DNA from: Terebella lapidaria
Taxonomy: Eukaryota > Annelida > Polychaeta > Terebellida > Terebellidae
Length of the DNA: 64,000 bases
Assembly (NCBI GenBank): GCA_949152475.1
Contig: OX424559.1
Span: 32,717,119-32,781,118, forward strand
Direction: 5' to 3'
The notes under the pieces are model-generated. The model was not told the DNA's origin and did not search any database. It was given only the letters and a program-made list of their open reading frames with translations. Every line of letters starts with the position of its first letter. Positions within the stretch are counted from its first letter, which is position 1. Shown in pieces: positions 11,303-22,713 of the stretch. A program made the translations under genes and the position numbers.

Positions 11303-14300
11303 GAGCGCTTGAAAACGGCTGAACAGAGTAGCGGGAAAGGCAAGGGAGGGGAGGAGCCTCCGGACAGTGACTGCAAAGTCCTGTCTGGAGATGAGTCCCT
11401 TGAGAGCGATCACTCGCTTTCGGGACGATCGGGCTCTGAGGATGATGGCCCAGAGGCCGTCTCCGAGAGCTCACACATGGGTTCCGAGGAATCCGACTCC
11501 GGCAGCGATGTCGACAGTGTAGTTGACAGGCAGGACCGCGCTGTATAGATGCCGAGAAGCTCCTCGATCCGTCTTCGCTTCCAAACGTGGAGGTGTTGAT
11601 GGACTACAGCGAGGTAGGCCCCACTGGTGTAGATATCGAGTTGCATCCGCCCATGGAGATGCTTGCATCTCTTGGCGCGAATGAGAGTTCTCGTCCGGAA
11701 ACCCGTCCGGATGACCGCGGTCGTCTGGACACCGCGCCCGACAAAAACCCCTCAAAGTCCGCACCTACAGAGCCTGGTCCGCCTGTGCAGGGTAAGTCTG
11801 CGAGCTGGTCAGACAAGGTCGATACGGAATTGGCCACATCCCAGTTCCCGCCAGAGTCGCAGCCGCCCGACTCGGAGAAGATCACGGATGAGGATGATGG
11901 GTTTACATCGCCTATCTCCAAGCACACCCGCCTCCGAGCCCAGAAGATTGCCGAGAAGCAGTGGGAGGCCGAACAGAATTTGGAGGCCTCTAACCACGGG
12001 CAATCTGAGTCCGGACCCACACGAAAGAAGAAGAGGAAGCACCGGAAACGCTCGAAGCCTTTGGGTTCGCGTAACCGCGCTCCTCCACCTGGGTCCGGAC
12101 CTAAGTCTGGAGGATCCAAGGCGCCGGCACCTTTGCAGGGTAGCACCGGAGGGTGCGGACAGTACTTCCGCTAAGTCCGACCAAGGTGTGGGAGGTTCCA
12201 GTAAAGGGTCGCCCTCCGGGGGACCAAAAGGAACCTCCTCCGGCAAGTCCTACGGTAAACGTAAAGCGTCCGGTGCTGCCGAGTGCGGATCATTGCCAAT
12301 CGACGTGGGCCGCCGCGGGCCGCCGCATGCCACAGGAAGGAGATCTCCAGCTGGAACTTCTCTGGAGGCAAGCGGAAGCGGACGGGGCTTCGGACCTGTT
12401 CGCGGCAGCGTTGGAGGCTGGGTGGAGGGCCTTCTGTGAGCAACAACGGAAGGCCATCGCCCAATGCGCGAAGAGTGTGCCTAGCCGAACTAGGTCGAAG
12501 TCCGGTCCGAGCAAATCGTCATGCCGACGATCCTCCTCAGAGCAGCCACCTCTTAAGAGGCTGCGGGCCGAAATGGGCCCTGAACTCCCTGGTGTGCGGC
12601 AAGGCGTACTGTTTCTTCCACGGTATGGCAGAGACGTGTACTCGCGACGCTCGTCGGAGGCTGGTGCGACGGCTGACATGCCTTTTACCAGGCCTCGTCC
12701 ACTGACGGACAAGGAGCGTGATGGGCTGCCACCCGTGACAGGTCACGGGGTCGAATGCCCCTTCTGTCTGCAGTCCCTAGACGGGTATGAGGACCCTCAT
12801 AATGCCCTCAACCGTGATCGTAGGTACCCTTCCCACGATCATTCGAGCTGGCATATTGTGCGTTATCATTACCCCTGGGTGAAGCTGTTTCTCTGTAGAC
12901 GGAGAAAGCTGTTTCTCCGCACGTGGCCCGCGGGAGAGATACTTCCCCAGTTTAGAGGCCTTGAATGCTCACCGCGTGGGTGCACACCGCGGTGAGGGAC
13001 TTCACACCAAAGATGATGAAGCGGGGCCTGTATTCAATTATGGACACATTCCACCTCGGGTGGCGCCGGTCATGACCACGTCAGGATCGTCGAAGAACCG
13101 GATCTTCCACTACGGTCCGAGGCGCTTCGGAGAACGCGTCATGGACAATAGTTGGAGAGAGTCTGGCATCGTGTCAGCAGGCTCGAGCTGTGCAGATCGC
13201 CTGACGGCAACCATAAGCCAGACCCCGGTGGAGTACGCGACGGCAGCAGAGGCTGTCCGCCAACCGCCGGTAAGCCAACCAGAGGAGAAACGGACCCGGA
13301 TCACCACGGTCATGTCAGAGATGCCGCAGATTGCGGCCCGGACACGTGTGGCCTCCCCTAAGCTGTGCACCCCCTCAAAGACTAAGGGGAAGAGCTCGTC
13401 CTCCGGAACCGCTCCGGACCGGACGACCCCTCTTCAGTCTCCGGGTGCCTTGTCGGTGGAGGAGTATCTGGCCTTGCTGGAGGTGACGGTCCCTGGAGGT
13501 CCGTCAGAGGGACGTGTGGTGGCGGACACCACCGCCTCATCGAGCTCCACGGTGGTGGTCAGACCTAAGACTCCTCGTGAGGCTCCCTTCAAAGCGAGTG
13601 GATCCGGACGTGCGCCACCTCTCTCGAGGTCGACGTCCGTGTCCTCTATAGTGATTGAAGGGACATCCGCGAGTTGGCAAAGCATTGCCTTCCTCAACAT
13701 GGACCCCGTCAATCCAGTAGAGGATGTATTCCGACAGTACGGTTCCGCGACTGCCAGGGCCTACGAGTCTTTCCGCGAGTCTGTAGGCCAGGCGGTCGGC
13801 CATCGCCGAGATGGTCAGGAATGGATACCGTCGGACCCAATGCTGGCCAACCTACCAGTATCTCGAGCCATCACTTGGGATCGGGAGGAGTGGCCGCGTT
13901 GGTCCGCACGCGGGAAGAGCACCCCTGGGATCACCCCCAACGAGGAAGGCTCACTCAGACCGCTGAGTACCTCATTGGGGAGATGGACCGCTCTCTGGAA
14001 CGGCTTAGCCGGTGCCGGGCGGAGGCCTCTCGGGTCGCGTGCCACTTGGCGCATGACCAGGGCCTCATGGAAGGTACCCGACGGGGCCTTGAGAGCTACC
14101 GGACTCTGGCAGCGGAGCGTGAGCGGCAGGCTTTTGAGCAAGGGAAAGCTGCCGCCCGACCGGTCAGGAGCGCACCCGCGATACGGTAGAGATGTTCGCC
14201 GCTGTGGCCAACCTAGGCACAACAACTCTACCTACCTCCTTCCTATTGGCTCCGACAGGACCTGGCAAGCAGGGCTCTCCAGTGAAGCCCCTGCAACCGC

Positions 14301-14455
14301 CGCCAGGCCTGCCTCGTCTGCCCGTGCAGCCGGAGTATCAACTCCCAGCTCCGCTCATGGAGCACCCCGCTCCGCAGCGTAGGGACCCGCCGCCGCCGCC
14401 CAGCCCCAAGAAGGGCGGCATGGACGAGCAGCCTATGGAGGAGGAGGAAGGCTAA
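11303..14455 (+). pseudogene. Element A extra 3' ORF region (fossil), zinc-finger-like protein
   Basis: A long GC-rich region downstream of integrase, where some Gypsy elements carry env. The protein pieces are rich in Ser, Pro, Arg and acidic residues, with a basic KKKRKHRKRSK stretch near 12025-12060. Near 12755-12900 there is VECPFC...H...YHYPW...FLC, a zinc-finger-like motif shared with the 3' ORF of element B (FECPFC...H...YHFPF...FVC). I see no signal peptide or membrane helix, so it does not look like an envelope gene. Function unknown. The region is broken in several places. Confidence 0.6.
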
Positions 14456-14950
14456 TGTAGCCTCATCACTGCGGCAACGCGAAGACGTGCCGGAGTCGCT
14501 TCCGCGGCTCCGCCCTGCCTCAGACTCGCCGGGCGGCCGGCAACCCTTTCTAATGGTACTACTACTATTGATCACTCGATGTGTCGTTTTACAAAATTTC
14601 TAAATTTAAAGGTCACCCTTAAAAATATTCCAAAGACTCAACACACCGTCCCTTTCGGCAGATGACCTTCCAGGGTCATCATCCATTTTGGACTACCTCG
14701 GTCAAAATTTAGCTTGTTTATTAGGGTTTATTCAAAATTGTAGAGCGTTTTACAGCTTACTCCGTAAGTCCGGGGGTTGTTCCTCATTCTTCCAAAACGG
14801 ACCCTTAAGGTTTTAGTCTTTTGTGCCGTGACTTCCGGGTACCGCTCACTTTGCTTCCTTCTGGTTCCGCCATGCGATGCCCTCGTCGTGTTTTGCAGTT
14901 TTGGGCGCAGGCGGAGCATGTTAGAGACCAACATTGTAAGAAAGGGGTAA
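14456..14950 (+). other. Element A 3' noncoding part with purine tract
   Basis: No gene. It ends with the purine-rich GAAAGGGGTAA at 14940-14950, directly before a TG that begins the putative LTR. Element B has a very similar junction (GAAGGGGTGTTA then TGTAGTAATTTTAG). Confidence 0.55.
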
Positions 14951-15660
14951 TGTGGCGATTTTGCCAAAAGATCGCGGCAGGTGGTTCTTTGTTAAACACT
15001 CTAGTTTTACGGCCTTTGTTTTGGACGCTTCAGTTCGAAGCACGTGCTGCCTAGCAATGCTCTCCAACTCTCTCGCCCAGTAAGCTATAACAATGGTCTT
15101 ACATCATCTCCTTCGTTTCTCATGCTCTGGGGTCATAAATACTCTGGAGGCGTTTTGGTCTGGGAAGTTGTCTCAGAGCAAGGCGAGAGAGACAACGGAG
15201 AGCTCGGCCATGAGCTCTACATCCTCGCTCCGTGGCTAAGGCTCTCATGGGCCCCTGGGAAAATTTCAATAAGGGGGCCCGGGTGGGGAAGACCTTGATG
15301 ACTCGGGGGCACATGCCCTCTGGATCACCGGTCTCCCACCCGGGATGGTGCGACACAGGCTCTGGCGGACTGTTGGGCTGTCCGGGGTTCCATCCCCCAT
15401 GGCGGACCGCGGCGAGCCGGCCTCACAGTTAACACCACGGTGATGATCCTGTATCTGAGTGGTGTCCTCATGTCTGGGCTCGCTGCGCGGGCTGCTACCT
15501 GGGTAACGTTCTGATGATAGAGTAGAGACTGCGCCCGCAGTGACCCTCGGTGAGCAGACTATTCGCGAGGATCTGAGAATAGCGGGTGCGCACCTGCAAT
15601 GACCTGTGGTGAGACGACTATCCTCGAGGATCCCGGATAGCGGACGACGTTAAAACTTTA
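14951..15660 (+). repeat. Putative 3' LTR of element A
   Basis: Starts TGTGGCGATTTTGCC right after a purine tract, matching in plan the LTR start of element B (TGTAGTAATTTTAGC). The right end is set only approximately: gene 1's exon begins at 15668, and a length near 700 would fit the 735-base LTR of element B. No second LTR is in the window for comparison. Confidence 0.5.
15530..15645 (+). repeat. Imperfect tandem pair of about 58 bases
   Basis: CCCGCAGTGACCCTCGGTGA...GAGGATCTGAGAATAGCGG is followed by a diverged second copy ACCTGCAATGACCTGTGGTGA...GAGGATCCCGGATAGCGG. It is probably inside the 3' LTR of element A. Confidence 0.6.
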
Positions 15661-15667
15661 CACATAC

Positions 15668-15784
15668 CTGTTTCACAGGTGATGCCTGTGTAGCCGACTG
15701 GGCAGGTACAGCTGAACCCCGGCACTTGGTCCAGGCAGGTCCCTCCATTCGCACAAGGGTTTGTGGGAAGACACCCATCTATAT
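15668..15784 (-). CDS. Gene 1, EGF-like exon (117 bases, phase 1-1)
   Basis: Read on the minus strand: acceptor CACCAG before and donor GTATGTG after. The exon codes for [17 protein letters not shown]...[12 protein letters not shown]...C, an EGF-like domain with six cysteines. The C-x-D-x4-F-x-C-x-C pattern is the consensus for Asp/Asn beta-hydroxylation seen in calcium-binding EGF domains. The usual calcium-site Glu of DIDEC is Gly here, so calcium binding may be weaker. The exon is the same length and phase as the EGF exon at 16952-17068, so it joins in frame. The gene should continue leftwards across element A and out of the window. Confidence 0.88.
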
Positions 15785-16951
15785 CTGGTGAATATGGTAG
15801 ATTTAAGGTTTACTGTTAACATGTGGTCAGTAGTGTCTCACTAATTAAGGTCAACTAAAATCACGTTCCTGGTCACAAAGTAGCCGCCAGTTGTGAGTTC
15901 CTGTATGCTTATTCAAGTAATAACCTGAACTGTGTCAATGTATGATTCGTTTGGGGCGCCTAATCTACACATTTTTGCTTTTACTTCCAATGGGCATCTG
16001 ATTTCGAGCCCATGGTCACAGGTGTGAGGTTGAAATTGTGACCTCACATTTCAGATCAGATGTGACCTTGACCTTGGATTCATCCGAGGTCAAATTCAGT
16101 ATCATGGAAATTTTGCCCTCTATTATGTCGGAGGAAGCCAATTTGCACATGTGTGGAGGTAGGTTTGACCTCCACATTTACCATCCAAGGTCATGTAAAA
16201 TCAAGTACATGGTCACCATGAGACCCACTATATATGACTTCGTATTTACCCATAATACGAACCTACTCTCTGTCAACCTGTTTGTCTGCAGTGTCAAAAT
16301 GACATATTTAAAGTCCGAAGTGACACATTTACCACTTCAAGGATGAGCGTGATCAATTAAGATCATGTTCAGTAACATCAAACGATCCACCATTTATGAC
16401 TTTATTTACACATTTCGAGGAAGGTGTGGCATTCGGATTTATCACTTGAGGACAACGTCAAGTCGACTTCATATATGGCTTCCTATATACTCATATTACA
16501 AAAGTAGGTTATTACTAAAGTTTCTTCTTACAGAGGTCAACTTTCACATATAAATGTGTATCTAATCTTGGAATTCTCCACCATCAAATCAAGTGAACGT
16601 TGTGGTGTTAAACGCTGTTGGACAATGGTACTGCATTAGAGTATGTATGTATAATTCGAAACTGCCCTGACATATCAATAATTGTAAGGACAACACAAAA
16701 TACAAGGCAGTAAAAGTGAAAATAGTTCCACGATTAGATGCCTAGCTATACTTGTTGTTGCAATTTTGATATCAAAGTCAATATTTTTATTGGGTGTGTG
16801 TTGAGCAGGATGTCATTGAAATCTCATTTAGTCATAATCTCATTGAGGTTGTGACCAATAATATGGTTCTGACCGTTTAATGACATACCTTATATATACC
16901 AGGTAATTTCATTCATACCTGGGACATCACCCACATACAATCCACTCATAC
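15785..16951 (-). other. Gene 1 intron with diverged GGTCA-rich interspersed repeat
   Basis: No exon recognised. 16000-16550 holds diverged, partly repeated units with AAGGTCATGTAAAATCAAGT-like and GTGACCTTGACCTTGG-like segments. A related piece lies near 49195-49300. Confidence 0.55.
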
Positions 16952-17068
16952 CTGTCTCGCATGTGCTGCCTGTGTACCCATCTCTACAGGTACAGATGAA
17001 TCCAAGCTCCAGGTTCTGACAAGTTCCACCATTCTCGCAGGGGCTTGTGGGAAGGCACTCATCTATAT
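16952..17068 (-). CDS. Gene 1, calcium-binding EGF-like exon (117 bases, phase 1-1)
   Basis: On the minus strand, acceptor TTTTCAACAG and donor GTATGAGT bound an exon coding [17 protein letters not shown]...[22 protein letters not shown] is the calcium-binding EGF signature, and C-x-N-x4-F-x-C-x-C is the hydroxylation consensus. Such domains occur in arrays in extracellular proteins (Notch-, fibropellin- and fibrillin-like). The exon joins in phase with the first exon (19410-19716) and with the next EGF exon (15668-15784). Other exons between them cannot be excluded, but I found none. Confidence 0.92.
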
Positions 17069-19409
17069 CTGTTGAAAACAAAAGTCTTGCCACTCGCTGC
17101 TAGTTGTGAAATCAGAACGTCAATTTCATATCACAGAATGTTACAAAGACTGCTGTATGCTCTTGTACTCATGTCACTTCTATGCAGATATGGCAAATTC
17201 TTTATTAACTGTAACTTGTATCAGTGTAAAATGAATATGGTAGGTTATACTCCACATACTAATTATGATCGATCAATTAAAAAATAGGGTGTTTTGCCTC
17301 ATATGGCAGAGTAGTGTGAAAGTGTTTATTATCGATGGAATTGAGCGTATTGCAAGGAAAATAGTTATTGTTCCTCATCGAACACCAAAGAATCAATGTG
17401 ATTGAAGTGGCTTCTGTTGGAATAGAGAGGCCTGCAAAGTGACAAAGAAAAGGATAGAAAATCACTGAATGAACATAGCGGAAGCCAACCAGCGATATAT
17501 GTATGTATATATATTCGGGTATTCATTTGGGGATATGTGCTAAAGTTTTTCATGTTCATAGTTATGTGCATTGTAGTACGGTTGTTGGTCAGTAGGATAC
17601 ACCACTGTACTAATTTTATGTTTATGTATCCGATGAATGTAACTTTAGTTTAAAAGATGAAAAATCAATATGACTGAATTTGAATCTCGATGTTTACTGA
17701 TGCGTATGTGAAATATGCATTTGGTCACAATGAACACCCAAATCTTAGACCTTGGAAATATACAAGGCTTTGGGTGGAATCTCCCCATACGATTCAATGC
17801 CCTCGCCCTGTCAATTAATGTAGAAATCACATCAGATATATCAATGTAAATCATAACTACAGGCTATCACTGGTCATGTGTTCAATGGATCCTTGAATCT
17901 TGTTATGATAACATATTTTCTGAAACATCGCTGGAAGAACTTTCTTCCCAATAAGTATGGTCGTTTTACTCATTCATGTTCATCAGGTTGTATCTAAGAC
18001 AATCACAGAAATCATCGTATGACCTCCCATTCATGCCATGCTGGAGTGATTTCTGCAATGGTCGAAAATATTAACCTCCCAAAACCTCCCACAGGTTTTA
18101 ACTTCCTGAGAGACATTTTCGGAACAATAGAGACAGTACCTAAAACAAAGTTATCAACCTATTATCAACCCCTGCGAAAATCACTCGAGCGTTGAACACG
18201 GAGGAGAAAACAGAGCCAATTACTTTTTTGTTTGGTTATTGAATTTATCATGTGTCTCATCATGTCAGGGGAGGATCCAGGAAGATTTAATAACTTTATC
18301 ACTAACACTTCAAATATGTAACAGAAAATAAACATTAGTCATACCAACTACGTGTGTGATCCAAGCCCATACAGTATGCTGCTACCCACATGAAACACTA
18401 TAAATAGAAGCTAAAGCCTAGCCCCGAGTACATTAAATACTAATCTGTATGTTTCTGAATGTTAGCAGATATTGTTATAACGAAAAACAACCAAGGTTGA
18501 AACTCGTAGACAAACTCTAGGTGCTCCATCAAGAAACTGGGGCCCTATTATGAATGTACACGAGCCGCAGTGTATTGTGACGAGGCACAGGGGTGGCAAA
18601 TGTTACGGAACTTGGGAAAGTATACACACATGACATATTATTTCAAGCAAATGAATCGTGCACGGTTTGGTATACCTATTTCATCACATCATTCCATTTT
18701 TGTGATGAAATATATATGTTGACAGTTGAGATTATAGGCTCACAAATACACACTCGACATCTGGGTAAATTCAGTAAATATGTTTTGAAACAATTGAAAC
18801 GGAGTACAACCCATATTTATTTTGCTCCCTTAGTCTGTTTGTTGAATATTTCAATGGTTATCAGTAAGAAATGAATAAATTAGAAATAAATACACAACAG
18901 AGTACAAAACAGACATTCATACACAAACATGGATACCACACTTGTTTAAAACTACATAACTTTCAAAAAATGATGTAGTGTTTTCGGTTTTATTCTATAC
19001 TGGTGTATATTGGTAATTCGACATCGTACAACAGGGATTCGAAGATTGTACAAATGTCAGTAATATCTATGTACTACATCGGAATACTACTCTCGATTGT
19101 CTATTGATGAATTGTGATATGATTCATGTTGTGTAATTATAACAACTGCCATTGTAAGTATATCAATATCATCAAATATTAAGGCCAAAATGGAAAGAAA
19201 GACATAAACCCAGATGGAGTTGACAATAAGTTTGGGAAGCGCAAACAGTTACAGGACACAAGTCTTTTTTACAGTAGGTGAAACAACAACAAAAAACGCG
19301 ACCACGTATAGCAAGAGCTTCTCATCATCTGGAAATTTGATATTTAACGATTACATTGGAAACACACTCAGAACACCCCGGTATGAAGGATGCATTTTAT
19401 TACCCTTAC
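17069..19409 (-). other. Gene 1 intron 1; no gene seen
   Basis: AT-rich sequence without recognisable exons, RNA genes or clear repeats. Confidence 0.6.
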
Positions 19410-19716
19410 CTTTAACGAGTATGTCGCCTCCTGGCCGATCCAAAAAGCCGCCTTGGTTTGCATCAAGGAAGAGTTCACAAACGTCGGTTTCCGAGTTTTC
19501 TGGTCGGTAAAAGTTCGCAGACTTACAGTCTTTCTTTCTCCCGCAGCGAGCGGCACACTCGAGATGTCCCACACCACTGACCTGTTCAGTAGATGGGATC
19601 TTGGTTGTGTCAACAATTTTACCTTTGTCAGTGACAAAGGAATTGCTTATAAGTTCGCAGTTAACCAGAGCAACTCCCATAAGGACATGAACAATGACAT
19701 TTTGCACATGTGCCAT
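19410..19716 (-). CDS. Gene 1, first coding exon: signal peptide and PAN/apple-like domain
   Basis: ATG at 19716 on the minus strand opens a hydrophobic leader (VIVHVLMGVALVNC) fit to be a signal peptide. It is followed by a segment with ECAARCGRKKDCKSANFY and VCELFLDA, which looks like the cysteine core of a PAN/apple domain. The donor is G|GTAAGG at 19410/19409, phase 1, matching the phase of the EGF exons. The product is therefore probably a secreted or surface protein with an N-terminal PAN/apple domain and an EGF array, likely used in adhesion or ligand binding. A TATA box lies 72 bases upstream of the ATG. Gene name unknown. Confidence 0.82.
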
Positions 19717-19787
19717 GTTGAGCGCTTTCCAGTTGAATGTCTCAGACGAAGTGAGGAGTTATGGTAGTGTGGTGTTGAACTGTGAAG

Positions 19788-19795
19788 CTATATAG
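19788..19795 (-). promoter_or_regulatory. TATA box of gene 1
   Basis: CTATATAG about 72-79 bases upstream of the ATG at 19716 (minus strand). A start of transcription near 19760 would leave a 5' leader of about 45 bases. Confidence 0.55.
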
Positions 19796-19855
19796 TCACA
19801 CTTATCTGGAACGAGCATCATTCCGGGAGAGAGGAACGATTGGGCGGCGCGCTCA

Positions 19856-19899
19856 TGTGTGTGTGTGTGTGTGTATGTGTGGGGGACGGGGGGGGGGGG
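19856..19899. repeat. GT microsatellite and G run
   Basis: A TG/GT run with one interruption (19856-19880), then a G-rich tract with only one AC break, about 60 bases upstream of the gene 1 TATA box. Confidence 0.85.
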
Positions 19900-20252
19900 C
19901 GATTGGGGATTGGATTGGTCGATGTTGATCATTATGTCTGGAAATTGACATCCAACTTGCACCGTCATGACTTTCTGTCCCCTCGACATGTGCGACACCC
20001 ACACAAGAGTGTTCTTCTAAAAAATATGGATGCAATTCAAAACAGCGAGACTAAGATAAATACTCCATTCATTAAAAATTCAGTGAATGTTGTCAACCGG
20101 CATATTTTCCATCCACAACACGATTAATAATAGATCACAATTTGTCATTGCCGATGGGAGGACCGGGGTTTGAGTGGAGTTTGCGTTTGAGTTGTACAGA
20201 CTTGATACAGACTGAATGAGCTCTGGAAGGGATGTTTCGGAATTATGACTAA

Positions 20253-21977
20253 TAGGGATGTTTCATATGCACGTTCGTGGAGGCACGAACTGTACGAACA
20301 ACGAACAGCCGTTCTGAAGGGGACCGGTTGTTATTTTGGTAGGAGTAGAAATACATTAAAATATCTTCTCAATATCGTCAGTTTGTGTTTTGTTTTGCTT
20401 TTAAAAGGGGGGGGGGGGGTCATGCCAGTGTCAACCGAGGACGCGTGAAATCTATTGCCAGGGAAGGAGTGACCTACTCACTAGCTACTCACAGTCGGCA
20501 TGTGTTATATGTGCAAGAGATTACGTTTTCGAGTTAGAATTGGCCAGCCAATATTCATTATGTGTTCGGGGGGAGGGGTCGTTTGAAATTAGGGAAAGGG
20601 TGAGGGGATCGTACTTTTATTCTCAGCCGGACGTTTCGGAGTTTGAAATTGATTCATTTTGAAAAAATCGTTTGAGTGACTAAGTTTTTCAAAATCAGAA
20701 GATTTTCAGGAGAATCAATCTTTTAGTTCATTTTTCTTCTAAACGATGACTGAATTTGCATTCAGGTTTTTTTTGCAGCTATTTCTTATTTTTGTTATTG
20801 AATGCAACAGAAAAATTCTGAGAACCTCGTTTGGGATGTGTTTCCCAACAAAATTACCCACTTGCCCTCAATTTTACCATCAACACTTACCATCAATTGT
20901 GCGCACGTTGATGACTGTGAACATGTTTTTAGGTGAATACACGATACATGTACATGTAGAATCCTTAGACCCCAAAACGTTTTTTGACATATTTATTTTA
21001 ATAGTATTTCGGATATGTTGTATGGTGGAGCCAAATAGGCAGCGCCAACATTGAAAACAGGGCTTTATACATAATACTTGACTCTCAGGGGCATTGATAT
21101 TTCAGAGTAAAATGGAGGACGGGTTTTGAAACGCGAAACATGTGAAACTGGGTGTTGTTTTTGGATGTGTCAATCTATAACAAACCTTAAAGTGGCATAT
21201 TAATCTGTTTTTGGTTTCCTTGAAAGTGATCAGTAGCAATCAGAGAGCATCTGTGCAGTGCAGAAGTTCCAATGCGCACGCGAATGTCTCCAAATATGAT
21301 ATTGAATGTTTTTTTTAAAAAAAAATGGTTTCGCACGGAAAGGTTCTCAACTCGTATATGTATGGTATAATGTAGTGATGAAGACCCAAATATTCAGTTT
21401 GAATAATTTGTGTTGCAAATAACGAATCTATAGGGAAATTAATTTCTTTGTTTATGTTGGGGCAGATGTAAGCAATTCGTTCACATTACCTTTATTGCCC
21501 ATTATATTATCTACCAGGATACAGTATATCATAAAGTTTCTTTTTATCATATCTGTCACATACACAGCGTATAACACTTGTTTCGCAAGATACAGCGAAC
21601 ATAATCTGTGCACACATTTTCTTTAGTTTCGAAAAGATGTTGAATATTATCCCCATAGCGGGGTACTAGAATGTGTAACGAATTTGTTTTTTTTGTGTTT
21701 TTGTATCAATCGTTTCATAGTACATAGCACAAACACTGAAAACAAATAATCAATACACAAAACGGCCGATAATTTTGTGAACACAATGGAAAGAATGAGG
21801 CGCCGGTAAGAGTATACGATTGCCTGTAAAACGTATGATTTGATGCATCGGTCCACTTGCTCATCTAAGCCTAACCTGTTCTGCGAAAACAACCGGTCCC
21901 CTTCAGACCGGCCTGTTCGTGCGTTTCGTAGTTCGTGCAGTTCGTGCCTCCACGAACGTGCATATGAAACATTCCTA
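20253..21977. mobile_element. 1.7-kb non-autonomous DNA transposon with inverted repeats of about 90 bases (hAT-like ends)
   Basis: The left end TAGGGATGTTTCATATGCAC is matched by the right end as reverse complement TAGGAATGTTTCATATGCAC. The repeats go on through CGTTCGTGGAGGCACGAACTG and GAAGGGGACCGGTTGTT. TAGGGATG-type ends are common in hAT transposons, but I could not find a clean 8-base duplication, so the superfamily is a guess. No transposase is coded inside. G runs occur near 20407-20418. A part of its interior (21190-21560) resembles 49820-50290. Confidence 0.82.
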
Positions 21978-22713
21978 ATAGTCGATTTGTACTGTAACTA
22001 TCTAGTCGTTAGAAGTCTGCGCATAAAACCACAGATCGTCATGCCCAGTGAACCGTTACACAGCTCGGAAGTTTGTGTCGCAACAATAATGGTGTTGTTT
22101 TTGTTGGCCTTTGTATCATGCAAGCCGATGCATAACAAATAACTTACTTGATGACAACGCAACTTGTGCTGCTCTCATGTAAAATTTACAAATACCTCTC
22201 ATGTGTAGTGTTGTGTACGATTTTCTTTTCCTAAAAGTACTTTGACGTCGAAGTGATACATGGTTAGTGCGCATTTTTTAGGTTACCAGACCTATGGTCC
22301 GATAACCTATTGGCATGGCGTTGCATCCGTCGTCCGTTAGCGTCGTCATCGGCGTCATCGTCAGCGTCATTCGTCCACATTTTTAGCTTCAAAGTTTACG
22401 GGTGAATCTTTCTGAATTTTTGCACGAAAATACCTGAAAATATTTTGAAAAGGGATTATTATTTTTTTTTTGATTTTCGCATTTTTTCAAAATGGCAGTC
22501 AATTTCTGACTTTGGCAACCATTTTCTCAAAAACTGTTCAGAGAGTTTTATTTCAAAAGATTGGCCTCACACACCTCTGTGATGTTTATAAGTTTCGTTG
22601 GCCCTGAATCACCAGTCTGCGTGTGGCGGCCATTTTCATTTTCCTGACGGGTCCCAAATGGGACTATTCTACATTTATGTTAATTTCTCCTATGCGCTTT
22701 ATAATGGGATTTA
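21978..22713. other. Intergenic; possible left part of a dispersed repeat
   Basis: No gene. From about 22285 there is GGTTACCAGACCTATGGTCC and a GTCGTC/CATCG-rich stretch of unknown nature. It may form the head of the minisatellite-bearing repeat that follows. Confidence 0.4.

Larger units (their letters stand above)
1..15660 (+). mobile_element. Ty3/Gypsy-type LTR retrotransposon A, old and broken, 5' end outside the window
   Basis: Parts seen in order are gag, zinc knuckle, aspartic protease (DSGSE), reverse transcriptase (YIDD near 5868), an RNase H remnant, integrase with H2C2 and DDE parts, a long spacer, an extra 3' ORF with a zinc-finger-like motif, a purine tract and the start of a 3' LTR. 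The gag-PR-RT-RH-IN order is that of Ty3/Gypsy elements. The copy is clearly old: many breaks, of the order of ten or more, plus three nested insertions (a LINE at 1110-4004 and MITEs at 7597-8123 and 10424-11298). It sits in an intron of the minus-strand PAN/EGF gene, in the opposite orientation. The right boundary is approximate because the 5' LTR is not in the window. Confidence 0.85.

Noticed and set aside
19840-20127. Plus-strand reading frame over the GT/G-rich stretch
   Set aside because: Low-complexity translation of a microsatellite, next to the promoter of gene 1 on the other strand.
20746-21054. Possible transposase in the transposon at 20253-21977
   Set aside because: The translation has no DDE, hAT dimerisation or zinc motifs and looks like chance.
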